From contig NZ_CP049249.1 of NCBI RefSeq assembly GCF_011046895.1, positions 372,001-436,000 of the forward strand: a stretch of DNA of 64,000 nt, written 5' to 3'. The notes under the pieces were generated by a model. The model worked only from the letters and a program-made list of their open reading frames with translations. It searched no databases and was not told the origin of the DNA. A program made the position numbers and the translations under genes. The DNA comes from Rhizobium rhizoryzae. GTDB lineage: Bacteria; Pseudomonadota; Alphaproteobacteria; Rhizobiales; Rhizobiaceae. Shown in pieces: positions 36,901 to 45,440 of this stretch; position 1 is the stretch's first letter; every line of letters starts with the position of its first letter.

Positions 36901-39900
36901 GCAGGGTGAGCTTGTTCTTCGCGAAGATGTCGCGTCCGCGCCACCACTGATCAGTATAGCTCAAACGGCACAGCGCATGCGGCCAATGCCACTTCTTCCC
37001 GAACAGGGCGAGATTGCAGAGGTCTCAGGCCTCAGCGATCTGCTGCATCAGGTACTGGGAGCGCGAACCCAGGCACCCCGGTTTGTCGCATCCGCCATCA
37101 GTGGCACGCAAGACCTGCAGTTCCGGGGAAGATGGACTGCGCGAGAAAATGAGGGTGGCGGCTACGATATCACTGTCGTAGACTCGGAAGGCTGGCCTTG
37201 CCTCTGGATCGAGAACCTGCGGTCCGTCGATGCGGAAAAGCCGCGACCGCTTCTCTATCGCTGGGAATGGGAGCCTGCCACAGGTCCGTATCAGAGACGA
37301 CGTATCACGCATTTGATTGCGCCGAAGGGAAAGCTCAATCCGGTTGCGTCCGCAGGTTCCACCACCGCGGATGCGAGGTCAGAGGATTGGGAAATTCCAA
37401 CCGCGATCGGCTCCGGCGATGTGCTGGCGCTGGATTTGCGCTCTACGCAAAGCCAAGACCCGGTGCGCCTGTATGCGCGTGTGCTACAGACCCTTCAGGC
37501 CATGCAGAAAATCGATGCGGCGCTTGTAATCCTGACGCAGGGCGCTCTCGCCGCCACTCCGTGGGACCGGCCATCATCCGGTTTCTTGGGCGGCTTGCGC
37601 GGCCTAGTTCGCGTTGCAAAGCGGGAGCTTTCCCAGTTTGATCTGAGATGGCTCGATATTGATCACGCGCAACCGATCGAGCACTTGCCGCTTGCTGGAG
37701 CGGATGAGGATATCCTTGCGATGCGCCGTGGCCGCCTTTTCGTGCCGCGTCTTCAGCCGATGGAAACAGGAGTGTCACCGGTTGTAAAATCCGCGCATGG
37801 CTTGAGCATCCTGACGGGCGGTCTTTCTCCGTTGGCGCTGACGACAGCGGAATGGCTTGCTCGCGAAGGCATCAAAGACATCTGGCTCGTTGCACGGCGA
37901 AAACCAACACCCGCCGAGCGGGTTCGGCTTGCCGGACTGGAAGCTTGCGGGGTGCAGGTAACACTGTGGGACGACGTGGATCTTGGCGACCGCTCATCAC
38001 TGGAACGGGTTCTGCAGGCGGCGGTGAATGAGGGGCGGGCCATTTCGTCGATCTTCCATTTTGCCGGGCATCTGGAAGACGCGCCACTGGTGCAGACGGA
38101 TGCGGCTTTGTTGCAGCGCGTGTTTGCGCCCAAGGTTCCGGCTGCACAAACCCTGCTGGATTGGCTGGAACGCCTAAAGCCTGGCAGTCTGGTCTTCGCG
38201 TCTTCCGCAGCAACCGTGTTCGGGCAACACGGGCAAACGGCCCATGCGACAGCCAACGCAATTCTGGAGGGACTGGCTGACCAAGCACGCTCCGCCGGTT
38301 GGCCGGTTCAGGCGCTGGCCTTGGGATATTGGGACGACGGTCGCGCAGAGCGCAATGATCTCGCCCGCCTCTTTGCCGATCAGGGCATGCTGGGCCTTGA
38401 TGAGGATGAAGGCCTTGCGCTGCTGCGGCAGGCCCTGTTCCAGTCAGACGCGGTCCTGATGCCGGCGAAAATCGATTGGCCCAAACTGTCTGCTGCGGGC
38501 GAGAAAATTCCGCCATCGCTTGCGGTCTGCGCGCCGGAACTCCCTGCCCCCCTCCTGCCAGGCAGGGAAGAAGGCGATGAAGAAGTCTGGCTGCGTCGGA
38601 TGCTCGCACAACTTCTGGCGCTTGAAGAGGGGGCCATCGCGGCGGATGCGGACCTGCTGCAACTGGGCCTGGACTCGCTGATGATGCTGGAACTGACCCA
38701 GTCCATCAAAACACAGTTCGCAATCGACATCCCCGCCGACACCCTGCGGCAGAACGGAACTCTGCAAAAGCTTGCCGCCTATCTCGTGGATGCGAGAGAG
38801 GATCGCCGTGGTGCCGGTGTTGATGCAGCGACGATTGTCCGGGCTCATCTGTCCGAACTGTTGTCCATTGCGCCAGAGCAGATATTGCCGGACCGCAAGC
38901 TGCTGGAACTCGGTCTGGACTCTCTGCTTTTCCTCGACCTACGTGAGCGCATCGCTTCAAATTTCGGTATCCGCCTTTCCGGTGAAACGGCCGTTTCATT
39001 CGATACGGTCGGTGCCTTGATCACAGTAATTGATGCGCAGCTTGGTCACGAAGAAGCGCAGATAAACCCTGTTCGCCGTGTTCTGGCAGAAGCGGCTGGC
39101 CAGCAATCCGGTCTCCTGCTGGAGAATGGTGACCTGCGTCCTCGTGCTATGGCCGCCGGTGAAACAGTAGCTTTGTCGTCCCTGCAACGCAGCTGGTGGC
39201 GGGGGCGTGACAAGGATCGGCCTCTGGGGGGAACCGCCCGCCATCTGTATGTCGAGTATGACAAGACTCTGGGAGACTTTGATCTCGATGCCTTTGAAAG
39301 GGCATGGAACGAGTTCGTGAAACGTCATGCGGCGCTGCGCATGACTGTAGGTGGTGATGGTCGCGCGCGGGTACATTCCCGTGTTCCGGAAAGCGGCATT
39401 GCCCGGGACGATTATCGCGCGGGTGGTCCCGCGGACGTGGACCGTCAGCTTCTGGCCACACGTGAGCGCATGAGCCATCAGATGTTCGACCTGTCCCGCT
39501 GGCCACATTTCGAATGGCGTGCCTCGCTTCTGCCGGAAGGGCGTCTGCGCCTGCATTTCGACATCGATACCACCCTCATCGACATCGAAAGCTTCCAGGT
39601 GATGCTGCGCGAGATCGGTCGCCGGATGCTCCAGTCAGAGCGGGCTCTGCCGGAACTTTCATTTTCGGGCGCGGATTACATGCGCGCCGTTGACATCATG
39701 GACGCAACCGGCGCTGCGGAGATTGACCGTGCCAAATGGCGTGAAGAGGGACGCAAGCTGCCGGGCCCGCCGGATCTGCCGCTGCTGCAAAGTCCCGAAA
39801 GCCTGCCGCAGCTTCGCTTCGCGATTACCCGCCAGGCCCTGAGCCGCGATGTATGGCTGAAGGCGCGCGATCTTGCTGCGCGGGATGACTTCTCCGGCAC

Positions 39901-40549
39901 GGTGCTTGCGATTTCGGCCTTTGCCGTCGCGCTGGTCCCTTATCTCGGCGGCAGATCCCGGTTCACGTTGCAGCTGGCCTATAGCGACCGTAAGCCGGTT
40001 CATGCCGAGGTCATCAACATTGTGTGCGAGGCAACTGCAATCATGCCCGTTTCCTTCGATTTCTCGGATGATCCAAGTTTCATGCAGGTCATGGTGCGCA
40101 CGGCATCGGCGATCCGAGAGGGGTTGTCGCTTGAGCTTGCAAACAGCATTTGGGCGATGTCCGAGCGGCTTGACGGCGAATACGCGGATATTCCCAATCT
40201 GGCGCTGCCAGTCGTCTTCACATCGCTGCTGGGTGTCCGCCAGAGCTATGCGTTGCCGGAAAGCGCCGATCCGGTTCTGGGCATGCCGACCTATGAATAT
40301 GCTGCCCAACCACAGACCGCGCTGCATTTTCAAGTGCTCGAAGAAGAGCGGGAGCTACTGTTCAATCTCGACGAGATAGAGGGTCTGTTCCCGGCCGGAC
40401 TCGGTGCTTCGATCCTTGCGACTTTCTCGGAAGTCCTGCGGGGCGGAGCCGACGACTGGGCTCGACCAATCTCCGGCTGGTCACTCACACCGGAATTGGA
40501 GGGCGCCGCGATCGGACTTCGCCAGTGGCTGGAGACGCTTCATGGCTGA
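33923..40549 (+). CDS. PKS-NRPS synthase lacking AT (HMWP1-like, truncated): KS-MT-KR-ACP-ACP-Cy
   Basis: This 2208-residue protein has KS (18-450; Cys188 in TACSSS, EAHGTAT, ANTGHLD), a KS-AT linker ending in the AT stub RRRAFAPVCTLQG near 545, a C-methyltransferase (560-900; FEIGAGTGGTT at 759), a KR-like domain (1240-1475) with a poor nucleotide motif (TGGLSPLA) and His1441 where the catalytic Tyr should be, two ACPs (Ser1585, Ser1667, both LGLDSL), and a terminal Cy domain (DTTLIDIES from Asp1882). HMWP1 is KS-AT-MT-KR-ACP-Cy-MT-PCP-TE; here the AT, last PCP and TE are missing. It should add a methylated malonyl unit and a third cysteine. ATG 33923 is 32 bases after the first synthase; a TTG at 33902 is the alternative. 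Confidence 0.9.
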   Translation: MRSFDNGLFSEIYGDVQPVAIIGAGCRFMGAKDPFTFWRRIADGELLSRRVTRDDLIREGLDPALLQRPDFVPVASIVDGAEHFDADWFGYSPAEAATIDPQQRLFLTCAWEALEMAGPAGIHSGQRVGVFGAARMSTHYLASRDTVLQAGLSRTFQRLIGNDKDYLATRVAYKMGLTGPALTVQTACSSSLVAVHMACEQLRSGECDMALAGGAALTFPMAAGYFHQPGMIFSPDGRCRPFDADASGTFIGNGVAVVLLKPLRRALEDGDGVLAVIRGSAVNNDGTGKAGFTAPSFAGQKAVIEEAMALSDVCAERIGFIEAHGTATPLGDPIEVQALAEAFRASGNERTQPCALGSLKANTGHLDTAAGVASLLKAAFAVKTGLIPPCVNFQSPNPALELASTPFTVPQSLSRWESDERVAGVSSFGIGGTNCHVIVEALPPRLRAPVPDRQGPVRMSMSARDPASLRALALVHAEALLDGQFDGELEAYAATLDHHRTLMPHRIDVVGNDAAALARQLHDFVDQGRSAIEDRPFPDTNPPRRRAFAPVCTLQGERQAKDKPPTNSWDLLNHHMQKATVERAAEHDWSALETEASASAALHAIYTAHAMHSLGLFADSAPLSLEQVMELGGILPAYRQLTQRLLRDLVKEGALMQEGETFARLIVRPLEDTHPILSDMAARGYQRLTNMAARVGPRLADMLKGEADPVSIVFPSAETDDAEEMYERQRDSIFLNSLARDAVQAFVDGLPADRPIRVFEIGAGTGGTTSSVLPILPAHRTTYMFTDLGPLFLSRAKVKFSNYSFLRYATFDIERDPADQGHSEGGYDLVIAANVLHNGRDLTQVLARARQLLAPGGLLVLREISTPKPVFDFIFGPLVPVLSDIRERGGELFPPLAIWGDFLTQSGFSDWTAYPTADQAPARIGENIILALNGEAREPKTDAPSVTGQRFETATLAGLVEALASRSGRGFWRHEGVTFRPRALSGASNWALEQGELVLREDVASAPPLISIAQTAQRMRPMPLLPEQGEIAEVSGLSDLLHQVLGARTQAPRFVASAISGTQDLQFRGRWTARENEGGGYDITVVDSEGWPCLWIENLRSVDAEKPRPLLYRWEWEPATGPYQRRRITHLIAPKGKLNPVASAGSTTADARSEDWEIPTAIGSGDVLALDLRSTQSQDPVRLYARVLQTLQAMQKIDAALVILTQGALAATPWDRPSSGFLGGLRGLVRVAKRELSQFDLRWLDIDHAQPIEHLPLAGADEDILAMRRGRLFVPRLQPMETGVSPVVKSAHGLSILTGGLSPLALTTAEWLAREGIKDIWLVARRKPTPAERVRLAGLEACGVQVTLWDDVDLGDRSSLERVLQAAVNEGRAISSIFHFAGHLEDAPLVQTDAALLQRVFAPKVPAAQTLLDWLERLKPGSLVFASSAATVFGQHGQTAHATANAILEGLADQARSAGWPVQALALGYWDDGRAERNDLARLFADQGMLGLDEDEGLALLRQALFQSDAVLMPAKIDWPKLSAAGEKIPPSLAVCAPELPAPLLPGREEGDEEVWLRRMLAQLLALEEGAIAADADLLQLGLDSLMMLELTQSIKTQFAIDIPADTLRQNGTLQKLAAYLVDAREDRRGAGVDAATIVRAHLSELLSIAPEQILPDRKLLELGLDSLLFLDLRERIASNFGIRLSGETAVSFDTVGALITVIDAQLGHEEAQINPVRRVLAEAAGQQSGLLLENGDLRPRAMAAGETVALSSLQRSWWRGRDKDRPLGGTARHLYVEYDKTLGDFDLDAFERAWNEFVKRHAALRMTVGGDGRARVHSRVPESGIARDDYRAGGPADVDRQLLATRERMSHQMFDLSRWPHFEWRASLLPEGRLRLHFDIDTTLIDIESFQVMLREIGRRMLQSERALPELSFSGADYMRAVDIMDATGAAEIDRAKWREEGRKLPGPPDLPLLQSPESLPQLRFAITRQALSRDVWLKARDLAARDDFSGTVLAISAFAVALVPYLGGRSRFTLQLAYSDRKPVHAEVINIVCEATAIMPVSFDFSDDPSFMQVMVRTASAIREGLSLELANSIWAMSERLDGEYADIPNLALPVVFTSLLGVRQSYALPESADPVLGMPTYEYAAQPQTALHFQVLEEERELLFNLDEIEGLFPAGLGASILATFSEVLRGGADDWARPISGWSLTPELEGAAIGLRQWLETLHG

Positions 40550-41675
40550 GCGAAACCTGAATGTCGTGGTTGTCGGCACCTGCTTTGGCGAGCATTACCT
40601 CGCGGCCCTTGCCAAGGCTTCGAACGCCTACCGCCTGCGCGGCATCGTGGCGCGCGGCAGCCAGCGCTCCAGCGCGCTCGCTGCGCATCTTGGCGTGCCA
40701 CTTTACCACCGCGTGGAGGATCTGCCGGAGGGAGAGATCGACCTGGCCTGCGTCGTGGTGCGGACCACGCTTTTCGGAGGGGAGGGAACAAGGCTGGCTA
40801 CGGCGCTGATCAAGCGTGGCATTCATGTCTTGCAGGAGCATCCGGTTCATCCGGGCGAAGTCGTATCCGTGCGCCGTCTCGCAGCAGAGCGGGGACTGCG
40901 CTATCACGTGAATTCCTTCTACCCCCATTTGCCCGCCGTGCGGCACGCGATCGACTATGCGGCTGCGGCCAGACATAGCGAACCTGCAGCCTTTGCAGAA
41001 ATGACGACAAGTCCCCAGCTTCTCTACTCCACGCTGGATATTCTGGGACGTGCCATCGGCGGCCTTGAGGCTTTTCGCTGCGAGAAATCCTTTGCAGAGA
41101 ACGGGATGCCCTTCCAGAGTTTTCAGGGCAGTGCGGCAGAAGTCCCCTTCAATCTCCTGCTGCAATCCTACCTCGATCCTTCCGACCCGGATCATCATTC
41201 CCTTGTCATGCACCGCATGGCCATTGGTTGGCCGGAAGGCGTCATCAATCTGGTGAACAGTTTCGGTCCGGCGATCTGGACCCATTCTCTTTATGCGCCG
41301 GATTACCGCAAGGATGGCGTGGGAAGTTCCTATCTCTTGGCCCCGGATGGCTTTGTGAAAAGCCATTATTTTACCCAGCCAAGTGCGCAGATTTTTGGAT
41401 CTCCACGCGGGGCACCGTTCTGGGAGGTGGTGCATGAGCAGTTTCCCGCAGCCATTCTGAGGGCCTTGGACGAACTTCGGCAAGCCATAGCGGTTCCAGA
41501 CAGCGTGCCTTGGCAGACCGATGGCTATCTCGCTGCACTGGGGCAGGCTTGGGTCAGCATCCTGCGGCTGGCGGGAAATGCCAGGGAAAAGTCCTTGCCT
41601 CCCCCACCGCCGCCCCGACCGAACCCCATTAAATTTGCAGAAGAAAGAAGAAATACCGATGAATGCGTCGATTGA
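40542..41675 (+). CDS. Thiazolinyl imide reductase (Irp3/YbtU/PchG-like)
   Basis: This 377-residue NADPH oxidoreductase has an N-terminal Rossmann fold (LNVVVVGTCFGEHYLAAL, with the family-typical GTxFGxxY pattern) and the Gfo/Idh-like second domain (LQEHPVHPGEV, YHVNSFYPHLPAVRHAID). In yersiniabactin and pyochelin synthesis this enzyme reduces one thiazoline on the carrier protein to thiazolidine. The start MAERNLNV at 40542 overlaps the synthase end by 8 bases, a sign of translational coupling; the open frame to 40404 is an artefact. The C-terminal tail contains a run of seven prolines (KSLPPPPPPRPNP), unusual for the family and possibly a docking linker. Confidence 0.88.
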   Translation: MAERNLNVVVVGTCFGEHYLAALAKASNAYRLRGIVARGSQRSSALAAHLGVPLYHRVEDLPEGEIDLACVVVRTTLFGGEGTRLATALIKRGIHVLQEHPVHPGEVVSVRRLAAERGLRYHVNSFYPHLPAVRHAIDYAAAARHSEPAAFAEMTTSPQLLYSTLDILGRAIGGLEAFRCEKSFAENGMPFQSFQGSAAEVPFNLLLQSYLDPSDPDHHSLVMHRMAIGWPEGVINLVNSFGPAIWTHSLYAPDYRKDGVGSSYLLAPDGFVKSHYFTQPSAQIFGSPRGAPFWEVVHEQFPAAILRALDELRQAIAVPDSVPWQTDGYLAALGQAWVSILRLAGNAREKSLPPPPPPRPNPIKFAEERRNTDECVD

Positions 41676-43290
41676 ACGCAACCGTAGCGCCTATCTAACG
41701 CTCGCGGATGCCTTTTCCAGGGTTGGCATAGACCGGCAGGCAGCGTTCCTGAACTGGGGGTATGCGCCTGTCGAGGGTCTGCCAGATGAGGTGCCAGGTC
41801 CGGAGCCTGCCGCAGGCTCCAATGCACCCTTCGAGCGGCTGGTGTCAGAACTGATCGGTCCATCGCTGCTCGACGGGCTGAGGTTTGCCGATATCGGATG
41901 CGGTCGTGGCGGTGCGCTCGCGTTCATTTCCCGTCGTCATAGGCCGCTCTCCCTCACAGGCATTGACCTTAGCGCAGATAACATTGCCGCCGCGCGGGAG
42001 CTCCTTGATGGCAGGCGCGTGCGATTGCAGGTGGGCGATGCCTGCGATTTGCCGTTTCCGGACAACAGCCAGGATGTAATCTTCAATCTGGAATCCTCTG
42101 GGGCCTATCCCGATATGGCGGCCTTTCTCGGCCATGTCCATCGCGCCCTCGCTCCCGACGGCATATTCCTGCATGGCGATCTTTGGCCAAGGCACATGGT
42201 AGCTAACTTCCGGCAGACCATGGAGGACATGGGCTTCACATGCGAGAGCTTCCGAGATGTGACGGCACAGGTCTGCCGCGCGCGTGAACTCATGCCCTCC
42301 AGTCTACTCGATCGTCTGGCAACACAGCCGGACATGAAAGAGTTGAGAGATTATTTCGCGGCCCCTGGCTCTGCCATGTGGAACTGCCTCGATCGGGGTG
42401 AAATCGTTTATCTGCTGACGCGATGGCAAAAAACCGGCGAGCGGGCGCACGTGATGGACCGCGCTCGATTGAACACGCGCAGCCACGATATCGAAGTCCT
42501 CATCGCTGAAGGTCGCGATCTGGCGGAAAAACGCTCGAAATGGTTTCCCTTCGGCGCACCCAGGCGCACCGCCAAAGTGAACATCCTCGCTTTTCCCCAT
42601 GCAGTTGCCGGTGCTTCCGCATTCAAGGGCTGGCGTCATGTTTTCGCGCCGGACTGGCAGTTTTCTCCCGTACAATTGCCCGGTCGGGAAAGTCGTATCG
42701 GTGAACCGCCCTTCACGTCTCTTGCCGAGGCGGTGGAAGACATCCTGCCACTCGTCACGCCTTATCTGGATCGTCCACTGGTGCTTGCCGGTTGGAGCTT
42801 GGGTAGCAAGGTTGCGTTCGAACTTGCCCGTCGCATTGAAGAGAAGGGCTACAGAATACCGCAGCTTGTGGTGACGGGCGTGTGCCCCGGTCCTCACGAA
42901 AAGCTGCCGGATATCGCCAGCTTCTTCGGCGGCAACGATATTGAAACGAGGCTACGGATTCTGGGCGGAACGCCGCAATCCGTTCTTACCAACGTTGAAA
43001 TGCTCGGCACCCTCAAATCCGCAATGGAAGGCGATATTGCCATGGCCGCAGGGTATTGGAGCGAGGCGGTTATCCGCGCTCCCATTCTTGCAATTTCGGC
43101 CAGCGAGGACGAACTCGTTTCGCGCGAGGTCGTTGAATCCTGGAGAGGGCGTACCTCTGCTGCCTTTGACCATGTGAGGCTTGAAGGCGGACATTTTCTG
43201 GCACGTGACGAAGGCGAGAAGGTTGCTCTCGTCATCCGCAAGGCTGTTGAGGCACAGCTTGATGCCATGGGTTTCAAGGAAGGCTTGTGA
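41659..43290 (+). CDS. Methyltransferase-thioesterase fusion protein
   Basis: This 543-residue protein has a class I SAM methyltransferase (about 65-215; FADIGCGRGG at 75, LTGIDLSADNIAAAR, DLPFPDNSQDV) fused to an alpha/beta-hydrolase thioesterase (about 305-540; GWSLGS with nucleophile Ser380, SASEDELV, GGHFLARDE). HMWP1 of yersiniabactin ends MT-PCP-TE, so this looks like the missing tail of the preceding synthase made as a separate protein without the PCP. It may methylate the last thiazoline and release the product. It overlaps the reductase gene by 17 bases; ATG 41659 follows AAGAAAGAAG. Confidence 0.82.
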   Translation: MNASIERNRSAYLTLADAFSRVGIDRQAAFLNWGYAPVEGLPDEVPGPEPAAGSNAPFERLVSELIGPSLLDGLRFADIGCGRGGALAFISRRHRPLSLTGIDLSADNIAAARELLDGRRVRLQVGDACDLPFPDNSQDVIFNLESSGAYPDMAAFLGHVHRALAPDGIFLHGDLWPRHMVANFRQTMEDMGFTCESFRDVTAQVCRARELMPSSLLDRLATQPDMKELRDYFAAPGSAMWNCLDRGEIVYLLTRWQKTGERAHVMDRARLNTRSHDIEVLIAEGRDLAEKRSKWFPFGAPRRTAKVNILAFPHAVAGASAFKGWRHVFAPDWQFSPVQLPGRESRIGEPPFTSLAEAVEDILPLVTPYLDRPLVLAGWSLGSKVAFELARRIEEKGYRIPQLVVTGVCPGPHEKLPDIASFFGGNDIETRLRILGGTPQSVLTNVEMLGTLKSAMEGDIAMAAGYWSEAVIRAPILAISASEDELVSREVVESWRGRTSAAFDHVRLEGGHFLARDEGEKVALVIRKAVEAQLDAMGFKEGL

Positions 43291-44090
43291 TGCAACATTC
43301 ATCCTTGTCTTCGCCATGGTTGCCCTATGGTGTGGCAAATCACGCCCGTGCTCAAACCTGCATGGTGCTTTTTCATCATGCGGGGGGAGGGGCAAACTTC
43401 TTTCGCAGCTGGCCTGACCACGACGCGCTGAGGGGCATTGATGTCTACAGGATGGAGATGCCCGGTCGTGGCAGCCGCTTTCGTGACCCACCTCAATCAA
43501 ACGTCGAGGATCTGCTGGCCGGGTTTGCACCAGTTCTGACAAAACTGGCAGATCTCTATGCGAATGTCGTACTGTTCGGGCACAGCCTAGGCTCGCTGCT
43601 GGCGTTCGAGGCAGCGCGTCATCTTCAGACAATCAATCGCCAGCCGCAGGCCCTGATCGTTTCGGCGCGCCGCGCGCCTCATCTGCCGACTCCTCAACCC
43701 TGGCGTCACCAGATGAACGATCGCGCACTGACGGAGGAACTGCGAGGTCTGGGAGGCACGCAGGAAGAAGTGCTTGCGAATGAGGAATTGCTGCAACTCT
43801 TCCTTCCCATGATACGTGCCGATTTTCAGCTGACGGAAACCTATCGTTACGCCCGCGACATGAAGATTCTCAGTCCGGTGTTTGCCCTGCGTGGAAGCGC
43901 CGATCGCGAAGTGTCCGACGCGGACATACTGGCTTGGGGAGAAATCGCGGCCGGGCTTTTCGAATCCAAAACCTACGCCGGCGACCATTTCTATCTCAAT
44001 GAGCCCGCCAATCTGCGTCAGTTGCTGGGCGACATAGTCCGCTTTCTGCCGCGTGCTGCTCCGTCGCTCCCGGTGGGTGGCACAATATGA
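43290..44090 (+). CDS. Type II thioesterase (YbtT/PchC/GrsT-like)
   Basis: This 266-residue editing thioesterase clears misacylated carrier proteins of the synthases. The N-terminal MVLFHHAGGGANFFRSW block is typical of type II enzymes. The nucleophile Ser99 lies in GHSLGS, the Asp in RGSADREVSDAD and the His in YAGDHFYL. Its ATG at 43290 shares the A of the TGA ending the previous gene; a GTG at 43287 is the alternative start. Yersiniabactin and pyochelin operons both carry such an enzyme. Confidence 0.9.
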   Translation: MQHSSLSSPWLPYGVANHARAQTCMVLFHHAGGGANFFRSWPDHDALRGIDVYRMEMPGRGSRFRDPPQSNVEDLLAGFAPVLTKLADLYANVVLFGHSLGSLLAFEAARHLQTINRQPQALIVSARRAPHLPTPQPWRHQMNDRALTEELRGLGGTQEEVLANEELLQLFLPMIRADFQLTETYRYARDMKILSPVFALRGSADREVSDADILAWGEIAAGLFESKTYAGDHFYLNEPANLRQLLGDIVRFLPRAAPSLPVGGTI

Positions 44091-44184
44091 AAATTGGCCC
44101 GGATCGGGGTGGTTGCGGTCCCGATCAAGGTGGCGGCGGGCGAACGGGACCGTTAGGCCCGGATGCGACGCAGGATTGATAAAA

Positions 44185-45432
44185 ATGAACCCAAAGCAAA
44201 AGTCGCAGCATGCTTCAAACTTCAAAATGGCCAGTCTCTTTGCCGGTCTCTACGCCGCCCAGGCCATTACTGGCAGTCTGGTGCAGACCGGCTTGCCGAC
44301 TGTTCTTCGAGAAAGCGGCACGGCGCTGGACAAGCTTGGGCTACTTTCGCTGATTTTCCTCCCGTGGGCCTGCAAATTTCTGTGGGCACCGGTCGTTGAT
44401 CGCTATGGCGTAACCAGACTTGGGCACCGCCGCTCCTGGCTGCTTGCCTGCCAGGCGCTGATTGCCATCAGTTTCCTCGCCATGGCATGGTTTACTCCGC
44501 AGGATCATTTCGAGGCCCTGCTGGCTGTGCTGCTGGCCATCGCCTTTTTTGCGGCCACGCAGGACATCGCAACTGATGCCCTGGCTGTCGAGGCGGTCAA
44601 CGAGGAGCGTCGAGGGCTGGTGAGTGCTGCCAGCGTCTTTGGCGGCTATTTCGGTTTTCTGCTGGGCGTGGGTGCTTGGTTGCCTGTTTATGCCGCCTTT
44701 GGCTGGTCTGCTTCCATGATTTTCATGGCGGCTCTTGTTGTCATCATGACCTTACCGGCAATTGTCGCTGGCCCGACCGAAAGGCTCCTCCAGAAGGATC
44801 AGTCTCAGTTGCGCCCGGGATTGCGGGCAGCTTTCGCCAGCGCCAGCCTGCTCCACGGCCTTCTTTTCCTGCTTGTTTATCAGGCGGGGTTGCGTCTGGG
44901 CATGAGCCTGATCGGCCCCTATCTCATCGATGCCGGTCTGGATCTGGCGCAGATTGGCTGGTTGAAAGGTGTCGGTGGCGCCCTGGCTGGCCTCGGTGCC
45001 GCCGTGCTGGCAAGTGTTTTCCTGCGGCGCCTCGGGGGGCGCGCGCTTGTCGCGGCAGCCCTTCTGAACGGGAGTGTTTTTACCGCTCTGGGGGTTTGTG
45101 CCACCTTTGGCTCGGCCTCCAGCCCGGTCATCGGGGCGCTTGTTCTTTTGCAGGCGGCGGCTGCGGCCTTCAGCATGATGGCACTTTACGCCAGCATGAT
45201 TGGCTGGTGCTCTCCCAATCAGGCCGGAACCGATTTCGCGCTGCTCCAAAGTGTAGACGCCATCCTTGCTATCAGTTTCTCTATCGCCGCCGGCTTCATC
45301 AGTCAGGCTGCTGGCCATCATGTGAATTTCGCAATTGCTGCTGCCCTGCTTGGCATTGCAGCCGTGTCGAGCCCGCGTCTTCTGCGCGACATCCTTCTGG
45401 CGAACCCTCGTCGCCTCATCCTCAGCAACTAG
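44185..45432 (+). CDS. MFS siderophore transporter (RhtX/FptX-like)
   Basis: This 415-residue protein has about 12 membrane segments and an AmpG/RhtX-type layout. Segments include LFAGLYAAQAITGSLVQTGLP, LIFLPWACKFLWAPVVDRYG and a D-rich LGHRRSW loop between helices 2 and 3. RhtX of Sinorhizobium and FptX of Pseudomonas take siderophores across the inner membrane without an ABC system; YbtX occupies the same place in the yersiniabactin locus. The ATG at 44185 follows CAGGA, and the upstream frame to 44053 overlaps the thioesterase gene. It lies between the thioesterase and the outer-membrane receptor, and could import ferric product or export the free siderophore. Confidence 0.83.
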   Translation: MNPKQKSQHASNFKMASLFAGLYAAQAITGSLVQTGLPTVLRESGTALDKLGLLSLIFLPWACKFLWAPVVDRYGVTRLGHRRSWLLACQALIAISFLAMAWFTPQDHFEALLAVLLAIAFFAATQDIATDALAVEAVNEERRGLVSAASVFGGYFGFLLGVGAWLPVYAAFGWSASMIFMAALVVIMTLPAIVAGPTERLLQKDQSQLRPGLRAAFASASLLHGLLFLLVYQAGLRLGMSLIGPYLIDAGLDLAQIGWLKGVGGALAGLGAAVLASVFLRRLGGRALVAAALLNGSVFTALGVCATFGSASSPVIGALVLLQAAAAAFSMMALYASMIGWCSPNQAGTDFALLQSVDAILAISFSIAAGFISQAAGHHVNFAIAAALLGIAAVSSPRLLRDILLANPRRLILSN

Positions 45433-45440
45433 GATCAACC

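Noticed and set aside
44676-45440. N-terminal extension of the FyuA-like receptor frame
   Set aside because: It is the out-of-frame shadow of the transporter gene; a proper signal peptide begins at 45441.
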